In this document: positions 19,476-26,924 of the stretch, piece after piece
How the letters are laid out: the number at the start of each line of letters is the position of its first letter
Numbering within the stretch: position 1 is the stretch's first letter
NCBI RefSeq assembly: GCF_024199985.1
Contig: NZ_JANARS010000002.1
Coordinates: 554,148 to 618,147, forward strand
Length of the DNA stretch: 64,000 nucleotides
Origin: Nocardioides pinisoli
GTDB taxonomy: Bacteria; Actinomycetota; Actinomycetes; Propionibacteriales; Nocardioidaceae
Reading direction: 5' to 3'
Program-made: the position numbers and the translations under genes
The notes under the pieces: model-generated
Databases searched by the model: none
Told to the model about the DNA's origin: nothing
What the model saw: only the letters and a program-made list of their open reading frames with translations

Positions 19476-21103
19476 TTGCCGGCCTCGGCGTAGGAGCGCA
19501 CCACCGAGACGTTGAGGGGGAAGTCGATCGGCAGCTCGCGGAACAGCAGCCGGCCAGCGGTGGTCGCCGCCTCGGTCACCTCGCTGGCCACGGCGTCGGC
19601 GAGCCCGGCGGGGGCGTGCACCACCACCTCGTCGTGGAGGAAGAAGACCAGGTGCGGCCGGGACTCGACGGGGCCCTCGTCGCCGAGCCGCCAGAGCCGG
19701 TTGCGCAGGTCGGCGATCCAGCACAGCGCCCACTCCGCGCCGGTGCCCTGCACCACGAAGTTGCGGGTGAACCGGCCGACGGAACGCCGACGCCGGTCGA
19801 GGACGTCGAGGTCAGCCGGGGGCGCGTCCGGCGACTCGTCCCAGGACCCGCCGAGCGGGGGACTGCCGCGCCCGAGCAGCGTCCGCACCACCCGGCCCTG
19901 CTCGCCGGCGCGGGCGGCCTCCTCGACGAGCCCGAACGCCTGGGGGTAGCGCCGGGTCAGCTCGGCGACCATCCGTCCGCTCTCGCCGCTCGTGGCGCCG
20001 TACATCGCTCCGAGCAGGCCGAGCTTGGCATGCTGGCGGGTCGCGACGGCCCCGGCCTCCACCATCCCCTGGTAGAGGTCGGCGCCACGCGCGGCGCGAG
20101 CGAGGGCGCGGTCGCCGCTCATCCCGGCGAGCACCCGCGGCTCGAGCTGGGCCACGTCGGCGACGACGAACACCCAGCCCTCGTCCGCCACGGCCGCCGA
20201 GCGCACCTGCACCGGGAACGACAGCGCGCCGCCACCGTTGGACGACCACCGACCCGTCGCCGAGCCGGCAGGCTGGTAGACCGGGCGGAAGCGACCGTCG
20301 TGCACCCACTCGTCGATCCAGGCCCAGCCGTTGGTCGAGAACAGGTGCGCCAGCGACCTGTAGCGCAGGAGCGGCTCGACGGCGGGGTGGTCGACGGCAC
20401 GCAGGGTGGACGCCCGGGTGTCGGTGACCTCGATGCCGGCCCGGCGCAGCGCGGCGAGCAGCTCGGGTTGGGAGTCGGGGTTCAGGCCGGGGGCACCCAG
20501 CAGCCGACGTACGTCGTCCGCGCACTCCGCCAGCAGCCGCGGCCGGGCGCCCCGGGGTGGGCGCGGCCCGAGCCGCTCGGTCAGCAGCGCCTCGTGGACG
20601 TCGACGCTCCACGGCACTCCCGCGTGCGTCATCTCGGCGGCGGCGAGGGCGCCGGCCGACTCGGCGGCGACGAGCAGCCGCAGCCGCGCCGCCTCGGGCG
20701 AGGCGTCGATGGCCGCCAGCTGGCGCGCGTCCTCGACGTCGGCCCGCAGGTGCTCCAGCGCGTCGTGCCCGCTGAAGAGGACGGGCTCGCTGACGGTCGC
20801 CGCCGGCCCGAGGCGGTCCCACAGGTCCGCGTCCTCGCCCTCCAGCAGCGCGTGGTCGACGGCGGGAGCGCGCGACAGCAGGCGCCGGGACAGGCGGAGG
20901 TCGTGGCACCGCGCCACCCGCACCCCGGCGGCCAGGAGCGGAGGACACCAGCGCGCGGTGTCGTCCCACACCCACCGGGGGGCGTCCGCCTCGCGCCCGG
21001 CCACGTAGGCCGGCAGGTCGGCGAGCGCGAGGTCCCGGCCGGCACCGCCCTCGACCACCAGGACGCGATCGCCCGGCAGCCGGGACAGGTGCACGCGCGT
21101 CAT
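19463..21103 (-). CDS. PolA-like bifunctional 3'-5' exonuclease/DNA polymerase
   Basis: This 546-residue family-A polymerase lacks the 5' nuclease domain. The palm has motif A FVVADVAQLEPRVLAGMSGD, a motif B region QHAKLGLLGAMYGATSGESG and motif C VFFLHDEVVVHAP. The N-terminal part (about 1-170) matches the position of the proofreading domain but its acidic residues are hard to place, so exonuclease activity is doubtful. Actinobacteria often carry this second enzyme beside normal PolA; its role is not settled, perhaps damage tolerance. It ends inside a DosR-like palindrome. Confidence 0.85.
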   Translation of the reverse strand: MTRVHLSRLPGDRVLVVEGGAGRDLALADLPAYVAGREADAPRWVWDDTARWCPPLLAAGVRVARCHDLRLSRRLLSRAPAVDHALLEGEDADLWDRLGPAATVSEPVLFSGHDALEHLRADVEDARQLAAIDASPEAARLRLLVAAESAGALAAAEMTHAGVPWSVDVHEALLTERLGPRPPRGARPRLLAECADDVRRLLGAPGLNPDSQPELLAALRRAGIEVTDTRASTLRAVDHPAVEPLLRYRSLAHLFSTNGWAWIDEWVHDGRFRPVYQPAGSATGRWSSNGGGALSFPVQVRSAAVADEGWVFVVADVAQLEPRVLAGMSGDRALARAARGADLYQGMVEAGAVATRQHAKLGLLGAMYGATSGESGRMVAELTRRYPQAFGLVEEAARAGEQGRVVRTLLGRGSPPLGGSWDESPDAPPADLDVLDRRRRSVGRFTRNFVVQGTGAEWALCWIADLRNRLWRLGDEGPVESRPHLVFFLHDEVVVHAPAGLADAVASEVTEAATTAGRLLFRELPIDFPLNVSVVRSYAEAGKPGT

Positions 21104-21127
21104 GGGGGACAGCCTCCCCGACGCCCG

Positions 21128-22105
21128 TCACGCCAGCTCGAGCACCTCCGACACGGGGCGGCGCGGGGTGCGGGCCGGCGGCGGCCGGCTCGTCGATCGC
21201 CATCCGACCCTGACGAGCAGGAGCGGGTGGGCCAGGCTGCCGAGCACCTCGGTCTGGAACGCGGCGCGCGTCTCAGGGACCTCGATCACCTGGCTCAGCG
21301 GCACCAGGGCCAGGCCCCCCGTCGTGGCGGCGAGCCACATGGCGCCGAGCCCCTCGCCCGCGCGCAGCCAGGCCGCTGCGTCGTCGCGAGTGTCGAAGAA
21401 GACCAGGAGGCCGTCGGACGCCTCCAGGTCGGGATCCGACGTGTCGTCCCCGGCGCCCTCGAAGCGGTTGCGATGGGCGCCCACGAGGTCGGCCGCTCCG
21501 GGTAGGGCGTCCGCCGGCACGCCGTCCTCGACGCCGCGGTGCCGCCAGGCCGCCTGCTCCGCCTGCGCTGCGGCGTCCGCCGACTGCACCCGGTGGGCCG
21601 TGCGGACGAGGCGCTCGGCGATGAACCGCTCGGACTCGTCGGTGAGGGCGACGGCCCGGGCGCCCCAGTGGTTGGCGAGCCGCGCGAGGTGGGCCTGTCG
21701 TTCCTCCGGCACCGGCCACGCGGTGAAGCGACGCCGGTCCGTGCAACGCCGGTCGAGGGCCGCCAGCGTATCCTCGGCCGTCGCGGGCGGCGGCCCGGGG
21801 GAGAGCACGAGGCGGGCCAGCAGCTCGGGCTGCGCCGGGTCGGGGTGGCGGGAGACCTGGGTCTCCCAGCCCAGCGCCTCCGCGGCGACCTGGGCGTGGT
21901 GCAGGGCTGCTCCGCAGCTGAGGGTGAGGTTGCGGCCGTCGGGGTCGGTCTCGCGGAGCTGGCGGGAGGGGTCGGCGAAGAGCTCGAGCATCTGCGACCC
22001 GCCGCGCCAGCGCCAGGGCTGGGTGTTGTGCACGCTGGGGGCGCGCGTGGCGATCTCCACGATCTTGTGCAGCGTCTCCACGGGGACGAGGCGGGTGGTG
22101 GTCAT
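21128..22105 (-). CDS. Acg-like nitroreductase-family protein
   Basis: This 325-residue protein has two half-domains of the nitroreductase fold: IVEIATRAPSVHNTQPWRWR near the N-terminus and GLGAMWLAATTGGLALVPLSQVIEVPETR near the C-terminus. It resembles Mycobacterium tuberculosis Acg (Rv2032), a DosR-regulated FMN-binding protein thought to sequester flavin rather than reduce nitro compounds. ATG 22105 was chosen over an in-frame ATG 50 codons upstream because the extension has no family character. A DosR-like site lies 60-76 bp upstream. It is divergent from the beta-CASP nuclease gene. Confidence 0.82.
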   Translation of the reverse strand: MTTTRLVPVETLHKIVEIATRAPSVHNTQPWRWRGGSQMLELFADPSRQLRETDPDGRNLTLSCGAALHHAQVAAEALGWETQVSRHPDPAQPELLARLVLSPGPPPATAEDTLAALDRRCTDRRRFTAWPVPEERQAHLARLANHWGARAVALTDESERFIAERLVRTAHRVQSADAAAQAEQAAWRHRGVEDGVPADALPGAADLVGAHRNRFEGAGDDTSDPDLEASDGLLVFFDTRDDAAAWLRAGEGLGAMWLAATTGGLALVPLSQVIEVPETRAAFQTEVLGSLAHPLLLVRVGWRSTSRPPPARTPRRPVSEVLELA

Positions 22106-22164
22106 GGCCGGCTCCTTGGGGGTGTGCTCCTCATCCGAGTCTGCGTGCGCCCGGAGCCGGTCGT

Positions 22165-22181
22165 CAGTGCCGTTGGTCCCG
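22165..22181 (-). promoter_or_regulatory. DosR-like site between nitroreductase and beta-CASP nuclease genes
   Basis: Read on the minus strand this is GGGACCAACGGCACTGA: the GGGAC half-site is perfect and the second half (GGCAC for GGCCC/GTCCC) has one or two mismatches. It lies 60-76 bp upstream of the nitroreductase ATG and 59-75 bp upstream of the predicted transcription start of the divergent nuclease transcript, so one site could serve both. Confidence 0.45.
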
Positions 22182-22227
22182 CGCGGCCGGGGTCGTCGGG
22201 CTCTGCCGACCCGCACCCCGTGACTCC

Positions 22228-22233
22228 TAGCGT
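22228..22233 (+). promoter_or_regulatory. -10 box placing the transcript start at the first minicistron
   Basis: TAGCGT fits the TANNNT -10 pattern used throughout the window and ends 6 bp before ATG 22240. Transcription starting there would give a leaderless RNA whose first codon is the first five-codon minicistron, not the nuclease gene 42 bp downstream. No clear -35 hexamer is visible. Confidence 0.5.
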
Positions 22234-22239
22234 CGAGCC

Positions 22240-22285
22240 ATGAGGACCGTGCCATGAGGAACGTGCCATGAGGACCCCGCCATGA
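22240..22285 (+). other. Three tandem overlapping five-codon minicistrons leading into the nuclease gene
   Basis: Three 14-bp near-repeats each contain ATG-AGG plus three codons and a TGA that overlaps the next ATG (ATGA). They start at 22240, 22254 and 22268 and encode MRTVP, MRNVP and MRTPP. The third stop overlaps ATG 22282 of the nuclease gene, so a ribosome could pass down the chain by termination-reinitiation. The GAGGA in each unit could also act as a weak Shine-Dalgarno site for the next ATG. Confidence 0.6.
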
Positions 22286-23679
22286 GGGCCGCGGGCGACC
22301 CCAACGCCGCCCTCACGTTCCTGGGCGCGGTCGACACCGTCACCGGCAGCCGGTTCCTGCTCGAGACCGGGGGTGCGCGGGTGCTCGTCGACGCCGGCCT
22401 CTACCAGGGCCTGGCGGTCCACCGCCGGCGCAACTGGGAGTCCTTCCCGGTCGACCCGGCGGGCATCGACCACGTGGTGCTGACCCACGCCCACCTCGAC
22501 CACACCGGCTACCTGCCCCGGCTGGTCAAGGACGGCTTCCAGGGCCGGGTGACGTGCACCGCGGAGACGGCCGAGCTGGCGGCCATCGTGCTGCGCGACA
22601 GCGCGCACCTGCAGCAGGAGGACGCGCGCTACGCCAACGCCGCCGGCTTCTCGCGGCACCACCCCGCCCTCCCGCTGTACGACGACCACGACGTGGAGCA
22701 GGCACTCCAGCTCATCGAGCCGGTGGACCTCGATGACCCGCTCGAGCTCGCACCCGGGGTCGGCCTCACCCTCCGATCGGCGGGCCACATCCTGGGCTCC
22801 GCCACGGCGGCGCTGCACGTGGCGGGTCACCGGGTGGCCTTCAGCGGCGACCTCGGCCGACCGCACCACCCCCTCCTGCGCCCTCCGGCCGACCCGCCCC
22901 GGGCGGACACCCTCGTGCTGGAGTCGACATACGGCGACCGGCAGCACCCGCCTCCGGACCCGACGCTCCTGGCCGAGGCGGTCAGCCGCACGATCGCGCG
23001 CGGCGGGACCGTGCTGGTGCCGGCGTTCGCCGTGGACCGCACCGAGCTCGTCCTCGTCGAGCTGCGCCGGCTGATGGAACGGGGCGACATCCCGGACGTG
23101 CCGATCTTCGTCGACAGCCCGATGGCCCTCGCCGCGCTGGACTGCTACCGCCGTGCCGCCTCGCGTGGCGGTCCCCAGGTCCGTGCGGAGGCGCGTGACC
23201 TCCTCGCCGACCTCGACGGGCCTGACGTGCACGCCGTCCACGACGTCGAGGGGTCGATGCGGCTCAACAGGCCGCGTACGCCCAGCATCGTCATCTCCGC
23301 GTCGGGGATGGCGACCGGCGGTCGCGTCGTCCACCACCTCGCCCACCAGCTGCCCGACCGCCGCAACTGCGTCGTGCTCACCGGCTACCAGGCCGAGGGC
23401 ACGCGCGGGCGCCAGCTCGCCGAGGGCGCGCGGCAGGTGAAGATCCACGGGCACTACGTGCCGGTGCGCGCGGAGGTCGTCTCCGTCACCGACTTCTCGG
23501 TCCACGCGGACGCGCACGAGACCGTCGACTGGCTCAGCCGGGCCGCGGTCCCCCCGCGCACCGTCTACGTCGTGCACGGTGAGCCGCGCGCGTCGGCCGC
23601 GCTGGCGCGGCGGGTGTCGGAGGAGCTCGGCTGGACCGCCGTGGTGCCCTCCTACGGCGAGCGGGTGCTGGTCGACTAA
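22282..23679 (+). CDS. Metallo-beta-lactamase fold, beta-CASP RNA-processing nuclease
   Basis: This 465-residue protein has HAHLDH (residues 69-74) for the two zinc ions, AGHILGSA, FSGDLGR, the beta-CASP motif LESTYGDR, SASGMATGGR in the CASP domain, FSVHADA and the terminal VVHGE. This is the bacterial homologue class of CPSF-73/Ysh1 and probably cuts RNA. It is distinct from RNase J, which is about 550 residues with a C-terminal domain. ATG 22282 gives the family start (ALTFLGAVDTVTGSRFLLE). The gene lies in a stress island, is preceded by three minicistrons, and is followed by a universal stress protein. Confidence 0.88.
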   Translation: MRAAGDPNAALTFLGAVDTVTGSRFLLETGGARVLVDAGLYQGLAVHRRRNWESFPVDPAGIDHVVLTHAHLDHTGYLPRLVKDGFQGRVTCTAETAELAAIVLRDSAHLQQEDARYANAAGFSRHHPALPLYDDHDVEQALQLIEPVDLDDPLELAPGVGLTLRSAGHILGSATAALHVAGHRVAFSGDLGRPHHPLLRPPADPPRADTLVLESTYGDRQHPPPDPTLLAEAVSRTIARGGTVLVPAFAVDRTELVLVELRRLMERGDIPDVPIFVDSPMALAALDCYRRAASRGGPQVRAEARDLLADLDGPDVHAVHDVEGSMRLNRPRTPSIVISASGMATGGRVVHHLAHQLPDRRNCVVLTGYQAEGTRGRQLAEGARQVKIHGHYVPVRAEVVSVTDFSVHADAHETVDWLSRAAVPPRTVYVVHGEPRASAALARRVSEELGWTAVVPSYGERVLVD

Positions 23680-23706
23680 CCCGGCCCGCCGCCACGGTCG
23701 CGAGGA

Positions 23707-23744
23707 GGGGACTGGTGCGGCCGCGCGGAGGACCTCTGGCCCTG
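23707..23744 (+). promoter_or_regulatory. Possible tandem DosR-like sites upstream of the universal stress gene
   Basis: GAGGACCTCTGGCCCTG (23728-23744) fits GGGAC-N4-GKCCC with one mismatch in each half. A weaker match, GGGGACTGGTGCGGCC (23707-23722), lies with its centre about 21 bp upstream, two helical turns away, the spacing often seen for cooperative DosR dimers. The pair ends 55 bp before the ATG at 23800. Confidence 0.4.
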
Positions 23745-23799
23745 ATCCGCCGCGCCCGCCGAGGAGCACCGTGGAGGTGAGACCACAGGGAGGGACACC

Positions 23800-24732
23800 A
23801 TGGACACCAGGACCTGGGGGGCTGTCGTCGTCGGCGTCACCGGACGCGGACGCGAGACCTCGGCACTGCGCTTCGCCGTCGAGCACGCGCGGCGCGAGGG
23901 CGTACGCGTGGTGCTGGTGCACGTCGGTCGGGTGTCGCTGCCGACCGTGCCCGGACTCGTGGTCACGCCCGACGAGGCGATCGAGGTGGCCCGGCGGATC
24001 GTGGCCGACGTCGCCGAGGAGCTCGAGGAGCTCGTCGGCGGGCCGGTCGCGCACGACACCGTGGCGGTCACCGGAGTCCCCGCGCAGGTGCTGGTCGAGC
24101 TCAGCCGCGACGCCCGGCTCGTCGTCGTGCAGCACCGCACGTCGACTGCGCTCGAGCACCTCTTCGTGGGGTCCACCACCAACGGTGCCGCCGCCCGGTG
24201 CCACTGCCCCCTGGTGTCGGTGCCGGCCGGCTGGGAGCCCCCTCCGGGCGCCACGGCCGAGGTGGTGGTCGGGGTCCACGAGGCCGGGGTGCCGCGGCCG
24301 GTGCTCGAGACGGCGTTCACGTGGGCCGATCGCACCGGCGCCCCGCTCCGGGTGGTCCACGCGTGGCGCCTCGACGCCGCCTACGACGACATCATCACCC
24401 ACCGGGTGAACGCCGAGTGGCGCGAGCAGCAGAAGCGGCTGCTGGCCGCGGCCGTCGCGGACCACCGCGACGCCTGGCCGGCTGTCCCGGTCGAGGTCGA
24501 GGTGCGGCACCAGTGGCCGGCCGACGTCCTGGTCGACGACTCGCGCAACGCCTCCCTCGTCGTCATCGGCCGGCGCGGGGCCCGCGGCTGGATCCCCGAG
24601 CACCTCGGCTCGCTCGCGCGCGCGGTCCTGAGGTCGTCGCTGTGCCCGGTGATGGTGGTGCCGGTCGACGCGGCCGACCCGGCGGTCGAGGACTGGGACC
24701 TCAGCGCTGACGAGGTCGCCCCGCAGACGTGA
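23800..24732 (+). CDS. Universal stress protein with two USP domains
   Basis: This 310-residue protein has tandem UspA domains (about residues 5-145 and 150-297). The second ends in VVIGRRGARGWIPEHLGSLARAVLRSSLCPVMVVP, close to the ATP-binding G-x2-G-x9-GS pattern. The first has LVVVQHRTSTALEHLFVGSTTNGAAARCHCPLVSVP and is less complete. Double-domain USPs are typical members of hypoxia/dormancy regulons in actinobacteria. A good Shine-Dalgarno (AGGGAGG) precedes ATG 23800. Possible DosR-like sites lie just upstream. Confidence 0.9.
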   Translation: MDTRTWGAVVVGVTGRGRETSALRFAVEHARREGVRVVLVHVGRVSLPTVPGLVVTPDEAIEVARRIVADVAEELEELVGGPVAHDTVAVTGVPAQVLVELSRDARLVVVQHRTSTALEHLFVGSTTNGAAARCHCPLVSVPAGWEPPPGATAEVVVGVHEAGVPRPVLETAFTWADRTGAPLRVVHAWRLDAAYDDIITHRVNAEWREQQKRLLAAAVADHRDAWPAVPVEVEVRHQWPADVLVDDSRNASLVVIGRRGARGWIPEHLGSLARAVLRSSLCPVMVVPVDAADPAVEDWDLSADEVAPQT

Positions 24733-24760
24733 CCTCAGGTCGCACCCGGATGATGGCGGG

Positions 24761-25216
24761 GTGCTGCACCGCCACCCCTTCCTCAGCCTGCTGACCCTGC
24801 TCTACCTGGGCTTCGTCGGCCTGGTGACGCTGACGCCGGCGCAGGAGCAGCCCGACTACGCCGGACTGGCGGGCCGCGTCCTGGCCCGCCTCGAGCGCTA
24901 TCCCGACCTCGACCCTCTGACCAGCCGGCTGAGCATCGAGCGCATCGAGTTCCTCGCCAACATCGGGCTCTTCGTCCCGCTCGGGATGTTCCTGCTGCTC
25001 CTCGTGGGCTCGCGGCTGTGGCTGGTCGCGCTCGCTGCCGGCATCGTGCTCACCTCGATGATCGAGAGCGTGCAGCGCGAGATCCCCGGCCGGGTCTCCG
25101 ACCCCCGGGACGTGGCCGCCAACTCGATCGGCATGTTCGTCGGCATCGCCCTGGCGATCGTCCTGACGCTCCCCGCCACGCTGCGGCGCCGACGCGAGCG
25201 GACCCGCCCCGCCTGA
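24761..25216 (+). CDS. VanZ-family membrane protein
   Basis: This 151-residue protein has four hydrophobic segments (about 7-25, 68-88, 90-107, 121-140) and VanZ family features: RIEFLANIGLFVPLG and SMIESVQREIPGRVSDPRDVAANSIG. VanZ gives low-level teicoplanin resistance in enterococci, but most relatives have no known role. The GTG start at 24761 is 28 bp after the USP stop. A bulged hairpin (25239-25260) follows and may terminate both this gene and the convergent protease gene. Confidence 0.8.
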   Translation: MLHRHPFLSLLTLLYLGFVGLVTLTPAQEQPDYAGLAGRVLARLERYPDLDPLTSRLSIERIEFLANIGLFVPLGMFLLLLVGSRLWLVALAAGIVLTSMIESVQREIPGRVSDPRDVAANSIGMFVGIALAIVLTLPATLRRRRERTRPA

Positions 25217-25230
25217 CACGGGCTCCGACG

Positions 25231-25265
25231 ACGACGAAGCCCCAGGCCGGTGGCCGGGGCTCGTC
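25231..25265. terminator. Bidirectional hairpin, near-copy of the tRNA-Leu terminator
   Basis: GCCCCAGGCC-GGT-GGCCGGGGC (25239-25260) forms a stem with a single bulge between the convergent VanZ-like and protease genes. The 35-bp block is nearly identical to the one at 26713-26748 downstream of tRNA-Leu, in the same orientation. Confidence 0.65.
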
Positions 25266-25270
25266 CGATC

Positions 25271-26488
25271 TCACTCCATCCAGGTGACGGTCGTGTCGCG
25301 GTCGGCGGCGCGGCCGTAGGGGTCCATCTGGAGGCAGCCCTTGCTCGTGCCCACCTCGGCCAGGCCGGTGAGGTCGCCCGCGCCGAAGACGGTGTTGTAG
25401 ATGGTCGCCACCGGGGCCATGACCTGCTCGCGCCCCGAGGCGTGGCCCAGGCCGGTGGCGTGACCGATCTCGTGCAGCATGACCTGCCCCCATCCGGAGT
25501 GCCCGAAGCCGCCCGGCACGGAGGCGTGGCTCGCGTCGAGGACGACCATGCCGCCGACGATCGCGCGCTGCGTCCCGTTGTTGAGCGCCGGGTCGATCCT
25601 TCGAGTCGTCGGACCGCCGATCCCCACCACGCTCCCGGCGAGCCTGACGTCCTCGTCGGGGTTCGACCAGTCGACGGTGAACGCGGCGTCGCCGAGCGGA
25701 ACGCGGGAGAAGGAGTGCCCGGTCTTCTCGGCGATCATGGCGAACGCCTTCGTCATGTCGGCCTCCGCTCCCGGGTAGGGCTGGGCGGTCGCGTCGTAGG
25801 ACCAGGTGATGGTCTGGCACGCGTCCCAGCGCATCGAGTCGCCGGAACCGATGTAGGTCCAGTCGTCCGGGTCGCCCAGTGGCCCGGTCGGGGTCGGCTC
25901 GACGGTGGGCTCGTCGCTCGGGGTGGGCGCCACGGTCGGGGTGTCCGTCGGAGACGAGGTCGGCGTGACGGTGGGCGTGACGGTGGGCGTGACGGTGGGT
26001 GTGGCTGTGGGTGTCGCGGTGGGCGTCGCGGTGGGTGTGGCGGCCGGCGTCGGCGTCGGCGTCGTGGTCGGCGCGATGACCGACACCGCCAGGGTGCGTC
26101 TGACCGCCTCGAGCCGACCCAGTCGAGGCGAGGCGACGCGGACCGAGAGCAGCCCGGCCTGCGCGGGAGCGGTGATGCTCAGGGTGAACTCCCCGCGACG
26201 GTTCGTCCATCCGGTGTCGCCGGACCTCCACCTGCGAGCGCCTGCGCTCCTGTAGGTCACGATCGTCCTGCGGCGCGCCCCGGCCCGGCTCGTCGGGATG
26301 CGTCCGCGGACCTTGATCTGGCCGCCGGTCGTGACCGTCCCAGGAGCCTTCACGACGACGCCTGGCGCTCGCGTGGCATCGAGCGCCACAGACAAGGCAC
26401 CCTCGGCGCTCGGAAGGCCGGGAACCGAGACGACGAACGGCGTCGTGGCCACGGCGACAGCGCAGGCCAGGAGGGCGGGCCGAGACAT
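25271..26488 (-). CDS. Secreted zinc metalloprotease (matrixin/M10-like) with Thr-Pro linker
   Basis: This 405-residue precursor starts with a signal peptide (MSRPALLACAVAVATT). A beta-sandwich-like domain (about 35-140, VKVRGRIP-type repeats as in bacterial Ig-like folds) follows, then a Thr/Pro-rich linker of about 60 residues in TPTATP- and TPTVTP-type repeats. The catalytic domain has HEIGHATGLGH (339-349), the three zinc histidines and catalytic Glu of metzincins, and a Met-turn at VMAPVA. It probably cleaves extracellular protein. ATG 26488 was chosen because it starts the signal peptide; the frame is open 33 codons further. Near-identical hairpin blocks flank the gene. Confidence 0.8.
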   Translation of the reverse strand: MSRPALLACAVAVATTPFVVSVPGLPSAEGALSVALDATRAPGVVVKAPGTVTTGGQIKVRGRIPTSRAGARRRTIVTYRSAGARRWRSGDTGWTNRRGEFTLSITAPAQAGLLSVRVASPRLGRLEAVRRTLAVSVIAPTTTPTPTPAATPTATPTATPTATPTVTPTVTPTVTPTSSPTDTPTVAPTPSDEPTVEPTPTGPLGDPDDWTYIGSGDSMRWDACQTITWSYDATAQPYPGAEADMTKAFAMIAEKTGHSFSRVPLGDAAFTVDWSNPDEDVRLAGSVVGIGGPTTRRIDPALNNGTQRAIVGGMVVLDASHASVPGGFGHSGWGQVMLHEIGHATGLGHASGREQVMAPVATIYNTVFGAGDLTGLAEVGTSKGCLQMDPYGRAADRDTTVTWME

Positions 26489-26712
26489 CGCGACCACCCC
26501 GGCACGGCGGCGCGACGGAGTCCGTGTGCGGATCGACCTCGGATGCTCGGACGGAGCTCCGCCCTCGGCGCGCGCAGGCAAGCCCAACCCCCACTCCAGC
26601 GATCACGTCGGTCGCGATCGTCGAGCCGAGTTCTACCCCAGGTGCCAGGGCCTGCGCAGGGAAACGCATCGTCCGGTCGCGGTGTGCGTCGCCGCCGAGA
26701 GGTGCCGCTGGA

Positions 26713-26748
26713 ACGACGAAGCCCCAGGCCGGTGGCCTGGGGCTCGTC
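26713..26748 (-). terminator. Intrinsic-type terminator of tRNA-Leu
   Basis: GCCCCAGGCC-GGT-GGCCTGGGGC (26721-26743) is a perfect 10-bp stem with a 3-nt loop immediately downstream of the tRNA in its direction of transcription. The tail is A/G-rich rather than a clean U-run. Confidence 0.7.
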
Positions 26749-26758
26749 TGTTCCTCTG

Positions 26759-26844
26759 TGTCCGAGGGGGGACTTGAACCCCCACGCCCTAATACGGGCA
26801 CTAGCACCTCAAGCTAGCGCGTCTGCCAATTCCGCCACCCGGAC
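26759..26844 (-). tRNA. tRNA-Leu (anticodon GAG)
   Basis: Read on the minus strand the sequence starts GTCCGGGTGGCGGAATTGG and ends GGTTCAAGTCCCCCCTCGGACA. The acceptor stem GTCCGGG/CTCGGAC, the T loop GTTCAAGTC and a long variable arm (TGCCCGTATTAGGGCG) show a class II tRNA. The anticodon loop TTGAGGT carries GAG, which reads CUC/CUU leucine codons. CCA is not encoded. No integrase or att-like repeat adjoins it. Confidence 0.95.
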
Positions 26845-26924
26845 GAGTGCTGGAGAAGAGTAGCAAGGCACTTCGCCGCCGACGAATCGGGGTTGGTGCT
26901 CGCTCGTGGGGCAGGATGGACGGC

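Noticed and set aside
22105..22255. Earlier start of the nitroreductase gene at 22255
   Set aside because: It would cover the DosR-like site and the nuclease promoter and adds 50 residues with no similarity to the family.
26713..26844. tRNA-Leu as an integration site with the 35-bp direct repeat as attL/attR
   Set aside because: The repeat is the terminator hairpin beyond the tRNA end, not the tRNA 3' end, and no integrase or phage-like gene lies between the copies.
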